Below, piece by piece: positions 1 through 9,105 of a stretch of 64,000 nucleotides of DNA (within the stretch, counting starts at the first letter, position 1; every line of letters starts with the position of its first letter). A model generated the notes under the pieces. The model made no database searches. It worked only from the letters and a program-made list of their open reading frames with translations, and was not told the origin of the DNA. The stretch covers positions 4,873 to 68,872 of the forward strand of contig JBLWYD010000015.1 of the NCBI GenBank assembly GCA_048267165.1. The letters are read 5' to 3'. Both the position numbers and the translations under genes were made by a program. This DNA is from PGYR01 sp048267165 (GTDB taxonomy: Bacteria; Bacteroidota; Ignavibacteria; Kapaibacteriales; UBA2268).

Positions 1-1
1 T

Positions 2-766
2 TCTCCTCGTAGTCTTGCTGATAAAGAGTTTGAGATACGCGATAGAGTGAAGAAAATGCTAAAACGTGGTAGTGTTAATATTAATATATACACAGAAGCG
101 GACACAACTAGCAAAGAGTTCAACATCAATTCTGAGTTGGCAAAAGGCGTAAAAGCTGAACTAGACCAATGCAGAAAAGATTTGAAGATAAAAGAAGCTG
201 TGAAGTTCGAGCACGTTCTTCAGTTCTCTAATTTCTTTACACAAAGAGAAGCAGAAGTTGACCCAGCACTAGAGTGGACACTTACAAAAGACGCAATTAG
301 CAAGGGATTGAAATTATTAGTTGATATGCGTAAGAAAGAAGGACAGAACATAGCTAGAGATATGAACGCTAGAATCGGTAATATCCATAAGATATTGAAG
401 ACTATAGAAGACGATGAGATAGACAGAATACCACGCGAAAGAGAGAAAATCAGACAAAGAATAGCTCAAGTATTCGACAATGATGAGATAGACGAATCAC
501 GCTTACAAATGGAAATGGTTATCTTAGCTGATAAACTAGACATAAGCGAAGAGTGTGTTCGTTTGCAATCGCACATTAAGGTATTCTACGATACTATGAA
601 AGATAAAGAATCAAATGGCCCTAAGCTGAACTTCTTACTACAAGAAATGCTAAGAGAGACTAACACTATAGGCTCTAAGTGTAATGATGCTAGTATAGCT
701 CACAAAGTAGTGAATATGAAAGAAGAGCTAGAGCGAATAAGAGAACAAGTACAGAACGTAGAGTAA
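2..766 (+). CDS. yicC: YicC-family endoribonuclease, 5' end outside window
   Basis: C-terminal part of a YicC/YloC-family protein, a conserved family with reported endoribonuclease activity. The reading frame is open from base 2 without a stop, and the residues there (PRSLADKEFEIRDRV, then KRGSVNINI) match the family's N-terminal half, so the GTG at 47 is internal and the true start lies before the window. The C-terminal DUF1732 block is clear: LNFLLQEMLRETNTIGSK, then VVNMKEELERIREQVQN at the very end. The last third is charged and probably helical. A strong terminator hairpin follows, so this gene ends its transcript. The family assignment is firm; the role is taken from the family. Confidence 0.9.
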   Translation, partial: SPRSLADKEFEIRDRVKKMLKRGSVNINIYTEADTTSKEFNINSELAKGVKAELDQCRKDLKIKEAVKFEHVLQFSNFFTQREAEVDPALEWTLTKDAISKGLKLLVDMRKKEGQNIARDMNARIGNIHKILKTIEDDEIDRIPREREKIRQRIAQVFDNDEIDESRLQMEMVILADKLDISEECVRLQSHIKVFYDTMKDKESNGPKLNFLLQEMLRETNTIGSKCNDASIAHKVVNMKEELERIREQVQNVE

Positions 767-797
767 AATCTCCACACTAAGTATAAAATTTAGAATT

Positions 798-834
798 AAG
801 ACTTTTTTGGAATACCGAAAGGGTCTTTTTTTTT
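798..834 (+). terminator. Rho-independent terminator after yicC
   Basis: A 13-bp stem, 798-810 pairing with 815-827 and allowing G-U pairs, closes a four-base AATA loop and runs straight into a T tract at 826-834. It lies 32 bp after the yicC stop on the same strand. It is a textbook intrinsic terminator. Confidence 0.85.
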
Positions 835-978
835 GATTCTATACAGTAAGTTTTAATATTTTCTTTATATTTATTTTTTAGAATTTAATACATGAATATA
901 ATAATTGAAGACAACTAATGCTCGTATATAGTGGTAGCAATGGTTATTCTGGGCACGGAGTACATTAATGGAATTAAT

Positions 979-1728
979 ATGACTAAAAAACAGATTATTT
1001 GGATTTTGATGCTTTGTCCTGTTTTCGGATTTGGACAAATAGTTAATGAAGTTAATATGAACCTCGGCTTTAATGGTAATTCATATAAAATTATAGATAA
1101 AACAGGGTTTTCAAACACTACATATTCAAGTGATCTTTCATTATTTATTGAAGTTAATGCCAGAAAATATTTAAACAAACAATTTTCTTATAGTGTTGGT
1201 ATAGGGCTCTGTAAAGAATTTTTAGGTTTCGATCCTTTTATTAATATTGGTGAGATTAATAGAAATGAACTCTCGAATTTTGGAAAATTAACTGTTGCAG
1301 AAGTGGCTAATTGGGATTGGCAGTTACAAATACCAATAAGTATATCTTTTGAGTTATTTGGTCAATCTGATAATTTACCTATAATTCTTCCTGGTATGAG
1401 ATTAACAGCAGGATTGATAAATAAAATAACATTTAATAGAATAAACACAGATAATATAATCCTGAGTGAATTTGATGAATTAAAAGGTTATGGTTACGAA
1501 TATTACGATGAAAACTTAAATAATTTCATTAGTAATTATTATTCAGAACAAATTAAGCATTATAGATTAATGATGAATTTAGGTATAGAGTTTTTTTCTA
1601 AAGTCAATACGATTGGTTTTCTTGGCGGAATGAAATACAATCGGCATTTAACGTCTCCAATAAATAGTGAAATTAAAAATAATTTCTCGATGATTGGATA
1701 TATTGGGATTTATTATGAAATCAATTAG
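979..1728 (+). CDS. putative outer-membrane beta-barrel protein
   Basis: Predicted 249-residue exported protein of unknown function. The ATG at 979 is preferred over earlier in-frame starts because it gives a clean signal peptide, MTKKQIIWILMLCPVFGFGQ, with cleavage expected just after. The mature part is rich in alternating hydrophobic/polar stretches, aromatic residues and Asn (for example DLSLFIEVNARKYL, WQLQIPISISFELF, FSMIGYIGIYYEIN), as in small outer-membrane barrels of Bacteroidota. No catalytic motif is visible. It stands alone between two terminators, converging on the large gene at 1783-5526. The barrel call rests on composition and pattern only; a specific family was not recognised. 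Confidence 0.6.
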   Translation: MTKKQIIWILMLCPVFGFGQIVNEVNMNLGFNGNSYKIIDKTGFSNTTYSSDLSLFIEVNARKYLNKQFSYSVGIGLCKEFLGFDPFINIGEINRNELSNFGKLTVAEVANWDWQLQIPISISFELFGQSDNLPIILPGMRLTAGLINKITFNRINTDNIILSEFDELKGYGYEYYDENLNNFISNYYSEQIKHYRLMMNLGIEFFSKVNTIGFLGGMKYNRHLTSPINSEIKNNFSMIGYIGIYYEIN

Positions 1729-1743
1729 ATAAAAATCACCGAA

Positions 1744-1774
1744 CAAAAAAAAGCTCCCGAGGGAGCTATTTTTT
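1744..1774. terminator. bidirectional terminator between converging genes
   Basis: An AGCTCC/GGAGCT stem with a CGAG loop (core 1752-1767) is flanked by an A run on the left and a T run on the right, so it can end transcription from both sides: the barrel gene (+) and the 1247-residue gene (-). Confidence 0.85.
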
Positions 1775-1782
1775 GTGTAATT

Positions 1783-4700
1783 CTATTCCGTAATTAATAT
1801 TTTACGAGTAATTGATTTATAAGGATTAGAAACTCGAAGTAAATAAACCCCAGTTGAGAGTTGCTTCGTTTCTATTTGCTTCTCATATTCTAACTGAGTT
1901 ATATTTTCCGTTTGAGTTATCAATAAACTACCTTCTAGAGAATATATTTCAAATTTATACTCACTAGGTTCTACAGATTTTAGAAGTATATTCACATTCC
2001 CATTAGTTGTATTTGCGACTATTTCAACATCGTTGATATTTACAATATTTCTAAAATCAAAAACACAAATTGAATCGACTGTAATTTTACCTGGTATAGT
2101 TTTGAACTCTACATACTTATTATCTGATGTAATAGATTTATAATCAATTGGACTAGTAACCACATCCGTTAGTAACAAAGTACCCGGCATAGTATAGAAT
2201 TGAGTTATATCACGTGTTATCGTCATATTAGCCGATATATCTAACCCACTAGGAGGATAGAATAATGAACTAAGAATGTCAGTTTCAACGTTAAAATTTA
2301 GGTTTCCTATCTCAGATGGACCTTTAATATAGAAAGGAATATTAATCCTATCCCCAATTTTAGATCTTATATTTGCTGTTGAAATTGTTGCTATTGCATA
2401 TACTTCTGCTTTCTTAGTAATGAAGAAAGTGGAATCGCAAGGATAAGTAATATTGAACCAAATTGTATCTTGATATTCACCTAATTTACGTGCTTCAAAA
2501 TATTCTTTAATTATAAACTCATCTTTTAGCACTATGTTTTTATTCTGTAAGTATTCAAATCTGATTTCTTGGGCTAAGTTATTATATATAGTAACATTGT
2601 CCAGCTTAGAGTCACCTATGTATAACTTCCCAAAATCAAATGAATTTTTAGATAGTGAGATATTAATAAGATGCTGAGTAATCTCATATTCGGCATTTGC
2701 TTTACATCCGTTAATATCAGTTACCTCTACTGTATAAATACCCGGTTTATCAACTTCAATTGATTCTGAAGTCTCACCAGTTGACCATAGGTATTTATCG
2801 AATTTTGTTTTAGTTGATAATAGAGACTTTTCACCAGAACATATTTCAGTATCTCCCTGAATAGAAACTGATGGCGAAGGATATTCGTTAATTACAATCT
2901 CGGCAGTATCACTACAAGTGCCATTTGTTGCAATTACAGTATATTTGCCTGCCATACTGACAGTTATACTGGGTGATGATTCACCAGTTGACCATTTATA
3001 AGTTAGAGCCGGATCGTATGGATCCACACTAAGAACAGCTTCATCACCTTTACAAATATCATTACCTATTATGGATACTTCCATTTGTTCCGCAAATTCC
3101 ACAGTTATAGAAGCTGAGTCTTTGCAACCAGTAAATTCATTTACAATTAGCAGGTTATAAGTACCCGTCTTCAGAACTACTAAGCTATCGTTCCCTAAAT
3201 CTCCATTCCAATAGTAGCTATACGATTTATCTAAATATCTAGATCTAAGAACTAAAGGTTTACCCGAACAAGGATTTTGGTCACCAATAACTATAATCTT
3301 CGCACTCAAATATGGATAGTTATTGAAATTAATCTCTTCTTTTTGGGTGCAACCTGTTATAGTATCTAAAGCAGTTACTTTAAAAGTACCAACTTGCTTG
3401 AAATATCTTGATTTAACTTTTTTACCATCGTACCAAGTAAAGACCGTGTTCGCCCTGTCTTTTAGCTCGACAAAACCAGAATCTCCAACACAATAGTAAT
3501 TTTCCATCGTCTCGAATTCAATTTTAAAACTGTCGTGTATAGTTACATATACAGTATCATAGTGAGGGCAACCATTTTTATCCATTGCTACAACAGTGTA
3601 TTGACCAGTCTCAGCAAAGTATGTTATACTCCCAAATTTACCATGAGACCAGGCAATAGAGCTGAATAGAGTATCTTTTAGTATTCTGTATTCTGCTAAT
3701 TCCTCTGGGCAAAAGGAAAGGGAATCGGGTAAAAGGTCATATTCTTCAGTAGTCTCCATAACTATGCTAATAGTATCATAGCCTACACAACCACCCCAAG
3801 AAGTAACTTTCACCCAGTAAGTACCACTACTGTAAACTTTTAATTTTTCATCAGTTGAACCATCACTCCATTCATACTTATAGAATTTTTCTTTAGTGTA
3901 TAGTTCACCAAAACCAAATTCGCAATGCGAGCCACTAGTTGAGATTATTGGTTTAATATTTTTTGTGAATATTTCAATTTCATCTTCTATTACACAACCA
4001 TTTTTTAGAAATACAGTGAACTTATGTTTGCCTGGCTTATATACATAGAAATTTCTAGAAGTTGAACCATCACCCCAAATTATTCTTTCTACATCATCAT
4101 TAACTTGAATCAAGACACTATCACCAGGGCATAAATAAATATCCGGAATTGCTTCAACGAATCTGAATAAATCGTTTGAAATATAGTCGAGATGTAATAT
4201 TAATCTCAATTCTGAATTTTCATCATAGAGATGATAATAGCCAGTATCGAGTTCTGAAAATTTCTTAATTGTTAGTTTAGGACCATTTATAACTCCTTTG
4301 TTAGGAGTAATCCAGAATGAACCAGAACCATACTCTGAATCATATTCAAAATCTTCCCCATCACATACAACAGAGTCTATGAAAACATACTTTATGATTG
4401 GTTCAACAACCTTAGAAGGTAGACCTAGCATAGACCTTGTAGTTTTTAAGTCCACGGCTTGTTTTTCGTAATTGCAGCTTGGATATTTCAAGTTGGGTGC
4501 ATTTATACAACTAATATAATTAGTTTCGGGACTAGCAATATATACTTTATTATTAGGAGCTAATTCAACAGCTTCTTTACTTGCAATTCTCCAGTTAAAA
4601 TTCTCCCAAACAATATTAGATAATTGAGGATTATCCGTTTTGAAGTAATCAATAATATCAAATTGATTAAGTATTGTTATCCAACTTGAACCTTCTCTTT

Positions 4701-5526
4701 TATTAGAACTAATATATGCGAAACGGTTATTAGGTGAAAAATCTGCACCATGCACTGTTTTACCAAGCCCAGTCGACTTAATCATCATTGATTCATATAT
4801 AATACCTTCGAATGGATTGAATCTACAAATCTCAAATTCAGGATTATCAGAATTAACGCTTATAATTAGGTTAGAGTTTGGAGAAATCTTTACTACACCG
4901 TGGTTATCTTGTTTATTCATAACACCACTATAAGAGCTAAACAAACTAATACCAGAGGGACTAACATCATATATTAAATATTTAGGGTACGCAACGTCAT
5001 CTAATATTAACCAATAGCCAGGTTTATCGGGCTTTTTAATAACGGCGGCTCTCTCTCCATCATAAGAATCGTTTAGTATTTTATTCTTATCGATAACTTC
5101 TGCTTGTGCATAACCTTTAGAATAATCTATTATAGAATAGTAGGCATGCTCGTTACTTCTTTCTGTTGCACCTAAGCAGATTATATACAATTTATCTTTT
5201 GCACCCGGTACAGGGAATATGAATGCTCCCTGCGATGCAGTCCAAGAACCTTTAAGTCCATTACCGTTAGTTATTACTTGGTGGCTCTTATTCCAAACAG
5301 TCGTTCCATCACTATAGAAAAGTAAGTTTCCATTATCATCAGAGTAAGCTGTGCAACCTTCCACTTGATTGATTGCTGCTCTTTCTACAAAACTAGGGTT
5401 TGAGACTGCGTCTGGAAAGTTTATCCATGCTCCTTGACCGAAGACCCAGTTATTGTAATTCTTTTGTGCATTTGAATTAGAGACAACTAATGTAAGTGCT
5501 ATTAAGACAAGTATAACTTTTTTCAT
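1783..5526 (-). CDS. large T9SS-secreted multidomain surface protein
   Basis: A 1247-residue secreted protein. It has a signal peptide (MKKVILVLIALTLVVSNSNA) and then a region to about residue 390 that resembles the propeller-like N-terminus of large Bacteroidota surface proteins (NWVFGQGAWINF, GNLLFYSDG, LAPNNKVYIA). Next comes a long array of Ig/PKD-like repeats, about 400-990, each with a Cys-containing start and a WSTGE(T/S)S-type strand followed by GxYTVxxT. A choice-of-anchor-D/ASH-like segment starting DFGKLYIGDS follows, then a cohesin-like stretch (GDRINIPFYIKGP). The last ~75 residues form a T9SS type A sorting domain ending GVYLLRVSNPYKSITRKIL. The expected fate is export by Sec, passage through T9SS, and anchoring or release at the cell surface. 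An adhesive role is inferred from the repeats, not shown. Confidence 0.82.
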   Translation of the reverse strand: MKKVILVLIALTLVVSNSNAQKNYNNWVFGQGAWINFPDAVSNPSFVERAAINQVEGCTAYSDDNGNLLFYSDGTTVWNKSHQVITNGNGLKGSWTASQGAFIFPVPGAKDKLYIICLGATERSNEHAYYSIIDYSKGYAQAEVIDKNKILNDSYDGERAAVIKKPDKPGYWLILDDVAYPKYLIYDVSPSGISLFSSYSGVMNKQDNHGVVKISPNSNLIISVNSDNPEFEICRFNPFEGIIYESMMIKSTGLGKTVHGADFSPNNRFAYISSNKREGSSWITILNQFDIIDYFKTDNPQLSNIVWENFNWRIASKEAVELAPNNKVYIASPETNYISCINAPNLKYPSCNYEKQAVDLKTTRSMLGLPSKVVEPIIKYVFIDSVVCDGEDFEYDSEYGSGSFWITPNKGVINGPKLTIKKFSELDTGYYHLYDENSELRLILHLDYISNDLFRFVEAIPDIYLCPGDSVLIQVNDDVERIIWGDGSTSRNFYVYKPGKHKFTVFLKNGCVIEDEIEIFTKNIKPIISTSGSHCEFGFGELYTKEKFYKYEWSDGSTDEKLKVYSSGTYWVKVTSWGGCVGYDTISIVMETTEEYDLLPDSLSFCPEELAEYRILKDTLFSSIAWSHGKFGSITYFAETGQYTVVAMDKNGCPHYDTVYVTIHDSFKIEFETMENYYCVGDSGFVELKDRANTVFTWYDGKKVKSRYFKQVGTFKVTALDTITGCTQKEEINFNNYPYLSAKIIVIGDQNPCSGKPLVLRSRYLDKSYSYYWNGDLGNDSLVVLKTGTYNLLIVNEFTGCKDSASITVEFAEQMEVSIIGNDICKGDEAVLSVDPYDPALTYKWSTGESSPSITVSMAGKYTVIATNGTCSDTAEIVINEYPSPSVSIQGDTEICSGEKSLLSTKTKFDKYLWSTGETSESIEVDKPGIYTVEVTDINGCKANAEYEITQHLINISLSKNSFDFGKLYIGDSKLDNVTIYNNLAQEIRFEYLQNKNIVLKDEFIIKEYFEARKLGEYQDTIWFNITYPCDSTFFITKKAEVYAIATISTANIRSKIGDRINIPFYIKGPSEIGNLNFNVETDILSSLFYPPSGLDISANMTITRDITQFYTMPGTLLLTDVVTSPIDYKSITSDNKYVEFKTIPGKITVDSICVFDFRNIVNINDVEIVANTTNGNVNILLKSVEPSEYKFEIYSLEGSLLITQTENITQLEYEKQIETKQLSTGVYLLRVSNPYKSITRKILITE

Positions 5527-5559
5527 TTAAGAACCTATTCAGATGATTAAGTCTAAAAT

Positions 5560-5597
5560 AAGAAAAAGGGATTAAAATTCAAAATTTTAATCCCTTT
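5560..5597 (-). terminator. terminator after gdhA
   Basis: A perfect 15-bp stem (5565-5579 with 5583-5597) closes a three-base loop and, read on the minus strand, is followed by a T-rich run. It lies 34 bp past the gdhA stop and before the large T9SS gene, so the two minus-strand genes are probably separate transcripts. Confidence 0.85.
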
Positions 5598-5630
5598 AAG
5601 TTCTAATCTTTATATAGTTAGGATTATTAC

Positions 5631-6917
5631 TTACACCCAACCACGCATTTTACAAGACTCAACTACACGTTGAATTGCAATTACGTAAGCAGCATCACGC
5701 ATAGGTAAACCCTTACCATGAGCAACGTGAGCAACTGCTTTATAAGCATCAGTCATTTTCTTGTCTAGTTTTTCGATTACTTCTTCTTTTGGCCAATAGT
5801 AGTTAGTGTTGTTTTGAACTTGCTCGAAATAAGAACAAGTAACACCACCAGCGTTTGCTAAGAAGTCAGGAATGCAAAGAATACCTTTTTCATTGATTAC
5901 TACATCAGCTTCAGGAGTAGTAGGTCCATTTGCACCTTCAACAATTACCTTAACTGTATCTTGTATTTTAGTTACTGTGTCTTTGTTGATTTGGTTTTCC
6001 AAAGCAGCAGGTATTAGTATATCTACATTTTGTTCAATCCAAGCTCCACCGTCAAGTACTTCATATCCGTTTTGTTTTGCTTTCTCTACGTCAACTTCAC
6101 CAAATTTATTAGTTATACTTTCTAAATCTTGGAATGCAATTCCAGTTTCTTTTTTGAAAGTATAAGCTCTTTGTTCAACGTGATTCCAACTAGAAACAGC
6201 AATTACTTTACCACCCATTTCAGTATAAAGTTCGATAGCGTATTTTGCAACGTTACCAAAACCTTGTACAGAAGCAGTAGTTTTATTAATATCCAAACCG
6301 ATTTGGTCAAGTGCTTCACGCAAAGTATAGATAACACCGTATCCCGTAGCTTCCGTTCTACCTAATGAACCGCCCATACCAACTGGCTTACCTGTGATAA
6401 AACCAGGGTTCTTCATTCCAGTAATTTTCTCATATTCATCTAACATCCATATCATGTGCTGACCAGTTGTTAGTACATCTGGAGCCGGAACGTCTTGTAT
6501 AGGACCAACCATTCTTGCCATTTGTCTAACCCAACCACGACAGATTTGTTCTTGTTCGAATGATGATAAGTTTTGTGGGTCACAAATAACTCCACCTTTA
6601 CCACCACCAAGTGGAATATCAACAACAGAAGTTTTCCATGTCATCCACATCGCAAGTGCGCGTACGGTATCAACTGTTTCTTGGGGATGGAATCTGATAC
6701 CACCTTTACAAGGTCCTCGTGCATCATTATGATGAACTCTGAAACCTCTGAATACTTTGTAAGTACCATCGTCCATTCTGATTGGAATGTTGAATGAGAA
6801 CTCTCTTTCAGTATTATTAAGCAAATCTATTGTTGCTTGATCCAATCCTAGTTTATTAGCAATATTTGTAAATTGCTCTTGTGCCATTTTATAGGCGTTG
6901 AATGACCCGTGCGACAT
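5631..6917 (-). CDS. gdhA: glutamate dehydrogenase
   Basis: A 428-residue Glu/Leu/Phe/Val dehydrogenase that interconverts glutamate and 2-oxoglutarate plus ammonium with NAD(P), linking nitrogen assimilation to the TCA cycle in the cytoplasm. The substrate domain shows GPCKGGIRFHP with the substrate-binding Lys, and the catalytic-Lys region WKTSVVDIPLGGGKGG. The nucleotide-binding domain has SVQGFGNVAKYA, a Rossmann Gly motif, and ends with a C-terminal helix region. The length is normal for the hexameric enzyme. The ATG at 6917 gives a typical N-terminus. It is transcribed away from the barrel gene at 7039, with a 17-bp palindrome between them. Cofactor preference cannot be read reliably from the sequence. 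Confidence 0.95.
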   Translation of the reverse strand: MSHGSFNAYKMAQEQFTNIANKLGLDQATIDLLNNTEREFSFNIPIRMDDGTYKVFRGFRVHHNDARGPCKGGIRFHPQETVDTVRALAMWMTWKTSVVDIPLGGGKGGVICDPQNLSSFEQEQICRGWVRQMARMVGPIQDVPAPDVLTTGQHMIWMLDEYEKITGMKNPGFITGKPVGMGGSLGRTEATGYGVIYTLREALDQIGLDINKTTASVQGFGNVAKYAIELYTEMGGKVIAVSSWNHVEQRAYTFKKETGIAFQDLESITNKFGEVDVEKAKQNGYEVLDGGAWIEQNVDILIPAALENQINKDTVTKIQDTVKVIVEGANGPTTPEADVVINEKGILCIPDFLANAGGVTCSYFEQVQNNTNYYWPKEEVIEKLDKKMTDAYKAVAHVAHGKGLPMRDAAYVIAIQRVVESCKMRGWV

Positions 6918-6983
6918 AAAAAAACCTCTATTTAAAATAATCTATTATAAATTAAAACAAATAATTGTTACTTTGTTATTTGT

Positions 6984-7000
6984 GTAACTTTCAAAGTTAC
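6984..7000. promoter_or_regulatory. palindrome between gdhA and barrel gene; possible promoter or operator
   Basis: GTAACTTTCAAAGTTAC is a perfect inverted repeat (eight bases per arm around one central base) in the 121-bp divergent region. On the minus strand it contains TAACTTTG, matching the Bacteroidota -7 box TAnnTTTG, 75 bp before the gdhA start; on the plus strand it gives TAACTTTC. It could be a gdhA promoter element, a regulator site, or both. No upstream TTTG box at the usual distance was clear. Confidence 0.45.
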
Positions 7001-7038
7001 GAAATGAATTACATCTAAACATATATATTCGGTGGTTT

Positions 7039-7839
7039 TTGAAACTTATTTACCTGATAACACTCTTTATAACAGTATTCTGTGCAAATATAATTGCGCA
7101 AACATCTACCGAATACCTTGACGTAAAGCGGTATGCAATAGGAGTATTCGGAGCTACAGGTCTTAATTCTCATTCTCCTGACTTCGCTAAAATTATTGGT
7201 ACGCCAAATTGTTGTAGTGGGTTCGAATCTGGTTCTGGAATTGGTCTAAATATAGGTATGATATTGCAATACCCTATAAATCAGAATATGGAATTAGACT
7301 TGAGAGCTAGTGTTCTGGATTTAGGTGCTGACCTTTTATCTACTCAGCAAATACCTATTAGTAATCTTGACAATAGTAATAGTGGCGATATAGCTGTAAC
7401 TGAACATCTAATCTCAACTAGTATCAGCTCTTTTGGGTTGAACGCTGGAATAAACTATTACCCTATTCAATACCTCTATTTACATGGTGGTGGATTTTTA
7501 GGGTATAATATTCGAGGTGTATTCGAACAAGAAGAAAGACTCACACAGCCCAGTAAGCGTGGAGTATTCAAAGACACAGGCACTCGTAAACGAAATGAAA
7601 TACACGGCGATATACCTGAACTAAATAGTTTGAGTGCATTCTTGAACTTTGGTGTGGGTTACTCCCTACTATTGAATGAACGTGGTACTTTTCTTCTTGT
7701 ACCAGAGATTAGCTTCAATCTGGGGCTAAGCAACATCAACTCCCAACCATGGAAAGTAAATCAGCTAACCTTCGGATTAGCACTAATGTTCAACAGTTTA
7801 TCCAGAGAATATGACAGCCCTATAAGTCCTGTGAAGTAA
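7039..7839 (+). CDS. outer-membrane beta-barrel protein with vicinal Cys pair
   Basis: A 266-residue exported protein. The start is TTG at 7039; no in-frame ATG precedes it, and this start gives a good signal peptide (MKLIYLITLFITVFCANIIAQ). The mature part reads as a barrel of about eight strands. It is clearly homologous to the N-terminal barrel (residues 25-255) of the OmpA-family protein at 61395-63566. Both have a Gly-Leu-Asn strand, a Pro-X-Cys-Cys-Ser or Pro-Cys-Cys-Ser motif (Cys58-Cys59 here), GxGxGLxIG, a turn with xIPExN, and a closing strand VPEIxxxLxLxNxNxxxW. Here the protein stops after the barrel, with no OmpA peptidoglycan-binding module. The function is unknown. Confidence 0.75.
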   Translation: MKLIYLITLFITVFCANIIAQTSTEYLDVKRYAIGVFGATGLNSHSPDFAKIIGTPNCCSGFESGSGIGLNIGMILQYPINQNMELDLRASVLDLGADLLSTQQIPISNLDNSNSGDIAVTEHLISTSISSFGLNAGINYYPIQYLYLHGGGFLGYNIRGVFEQEERLTQPSKRGVFKDTGTRKRNEIHGDIPELNSLSAFLNFGVGYSLLLNERGTFLLVPEISFNLGLSNINSQPWKVNQLTFGLALMFNSLSREYDSPISPVK

Positions 7840-7866
7840 GAAAAGTAGTAATTGTTAATTTACTGT

Positions 7867-7912
7867 GTCATTACGAGGAATTTCAGCTTGCTGAAATGAC
7901 GTGGTAATCTCG
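7867..7912. repeat. palindromic intergenic repeat, REP-like
   Basis: In the 265-bp gap between two convergent genes, GTCATTACGAGG is followed by the perfect inverted repeat ATTTCAGC-TT-GCTGAAAT (7880-7897) and then ACGTGGTAATCTCG. This arrangement looks like the short palindromic elements scattered between genes in many genomes. Only this copy was seen in the window, so calling it a repeat family is an inference. Confidence 0.4.
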
Positions 7913-8027
7913 AGAAAGGATTTACTATTTATGAGTCATTCCATGCATTGGTTTGGCAAACAGATTCTGACAGTCCACACTTTAAATCCAGATGGTTCCA
8001 GACGTAGTCGATGTACTGAAAATAAGT

Positions 8028-8055
8028 GAGACAGCCACGTCCTTTCAGTCCTCGC
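8028..8055. repeat. dispersed intergenic repeat, copy 1
   Basis: GAGACAGCC followed by GTCCTTTCAGTCCTCGC (8039-8055). The same two blocks occur at 14723-14771 with a longer spacer. Both copies are intergenic. No coding frame or tRNA-like fold was seen. Confidence 0.55.
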
Positions 8056-8104
8056 TGTGACATTACTATTCTGTTATAGCTATGAGTATACAAAACACTC
8101 TCCC

Positions 8105-9028
8105 CTACAACTGCTGCAACATCTTCTTAGCTTCTATAACATATTGTGTGGTAGCATATTTGTCTAAGATAGTCTTGTAGGCCTTTTTTGCTTCTTCCCT
8201 ATCACCTTTTTTCAGATGGATTTTTGCTATTCCGGCTTGGGCTTCAGCTTTTTTCTCGAAATCAATATTTGAGGATAGTACCTTACCGTAGTAGTCTTGT
8301 GCTTGAGTATATCTATTCAGCGAAAGGAATGATTTGGCTATTAGATAGCGACATTCTGCTAGTTTAGTAGGGTCGCTTAGCTTTTGTTCTTCTTTTAGTA
8401 GCATAAGCACTGCTCCGTTGTAGTCTTGCTTGTCAACCATATCAACTGCCGATTTGAATATCGAACTTTCTTCTTTTTTTGTGTCTGGCTCTACGACTGG
8501 GGTTGACTTTCTCTTAGTAATTGGTCTCTTTCTTCCCTGAGCTTTGTGGTCTGGGTATAATACGAATGCTTCTTTTTGTTCTTTTTTCTCAGGAGTGATT
8601 CCCGTTGTTGCAGTTTCAGTAGTTGCTGGCTTTTTTGATTTTAGTAGTTCTGTTATTTCTTCTAGCTTATTGCTGATTTTGTTATTTTGAGTTTCTATTT
8701 TTGTCAATCGGTTATCGAAATTATCCTGTCTATCAGCTAAGTTGTTCATCTGCTCTTGCAGAGTCGGGATTCTCCTTACCGGAGTTTCATTTATAACTTC
8801 TACTGGTTTTTCTTCGTTACCTGTTAAAGCAGTGATTTCATTTTCGTTTTCATACATAGCAAGAAGCAAAGAATCGGAAGGAGCGTTTTTTATTTCCTCG
8901 ATTTTTTCGGATTTTGCTACTATATATTTTCCATTTCTCACACTACTCATATTGCCACAAGAGCCGAGAAATGCTAAAAGGGATGCTAATAGTAGCCAAT
9001 GGATAATATTTGACAATTTGATTTTCAT
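8105..9028 (-). CDS. CpoB/YbgF-like lipoprotein with coiled coil and TPR
   Basis: A 307-residue lipoprotein; the lipobox is LGSC with Cys24 after a hydrophobic segment. Residues ~90-130 form a coiled coil with heptad-like Asn/Leu/Ile (RQDNFDNRLTKIETQNNKIS). A Lys/Thr/Pro-rich linker follows. The last ~110 residues are tetratricopeptide-like helices (YNGAVLMLL, AECRYLIAKSFLSL, YTQAQDYYGKVL, GDREEAKKAYKTIL). The order lipid anchor, coiled coil, TPR resembles CpoB (YbgF) of the Tol-Pal system, which coordinates peptidoglycan synthesis with outer-membrane constriction. No tol or pal gene is adjacent, so the role is inferred. It diverges from the glycosyltransferase at 9106. Confidence 0.7.
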   Translation of the reverse strand: MKIKLSNIIHWLLLASLLAFLGSCGNMSSVRNGKYIVAKSEKIEEIKNAPSDSLLLAMYENENEITALTGNEEKPVEVINETPVRRIPTLQEQMNNLADRQDNFDNRLTKIETQNNKISNKLEEITELLKSKKPATTETATTGITPEKKEQKEAFVLYPDHKAQGRKRPITKRKSTPVVEPDTKKEESSIFKSAVDMVDKQDYNGAVLMLLKEEQKLSDPTKLAECRYLIAKSFLSLNRYTQAQDYYGKVLSSNIDFEKKAEAQAGIAKIHLKKGDREEAKKAYKTILDKYATTQYVIEAKKMLQQL

Positions 9029-9105
9029 AACGAAATCACTAATATATTAATATACTTACACTTAGGTATTATTCACCTATATGTACTAACTAAGAGACAA
9101 GATAA

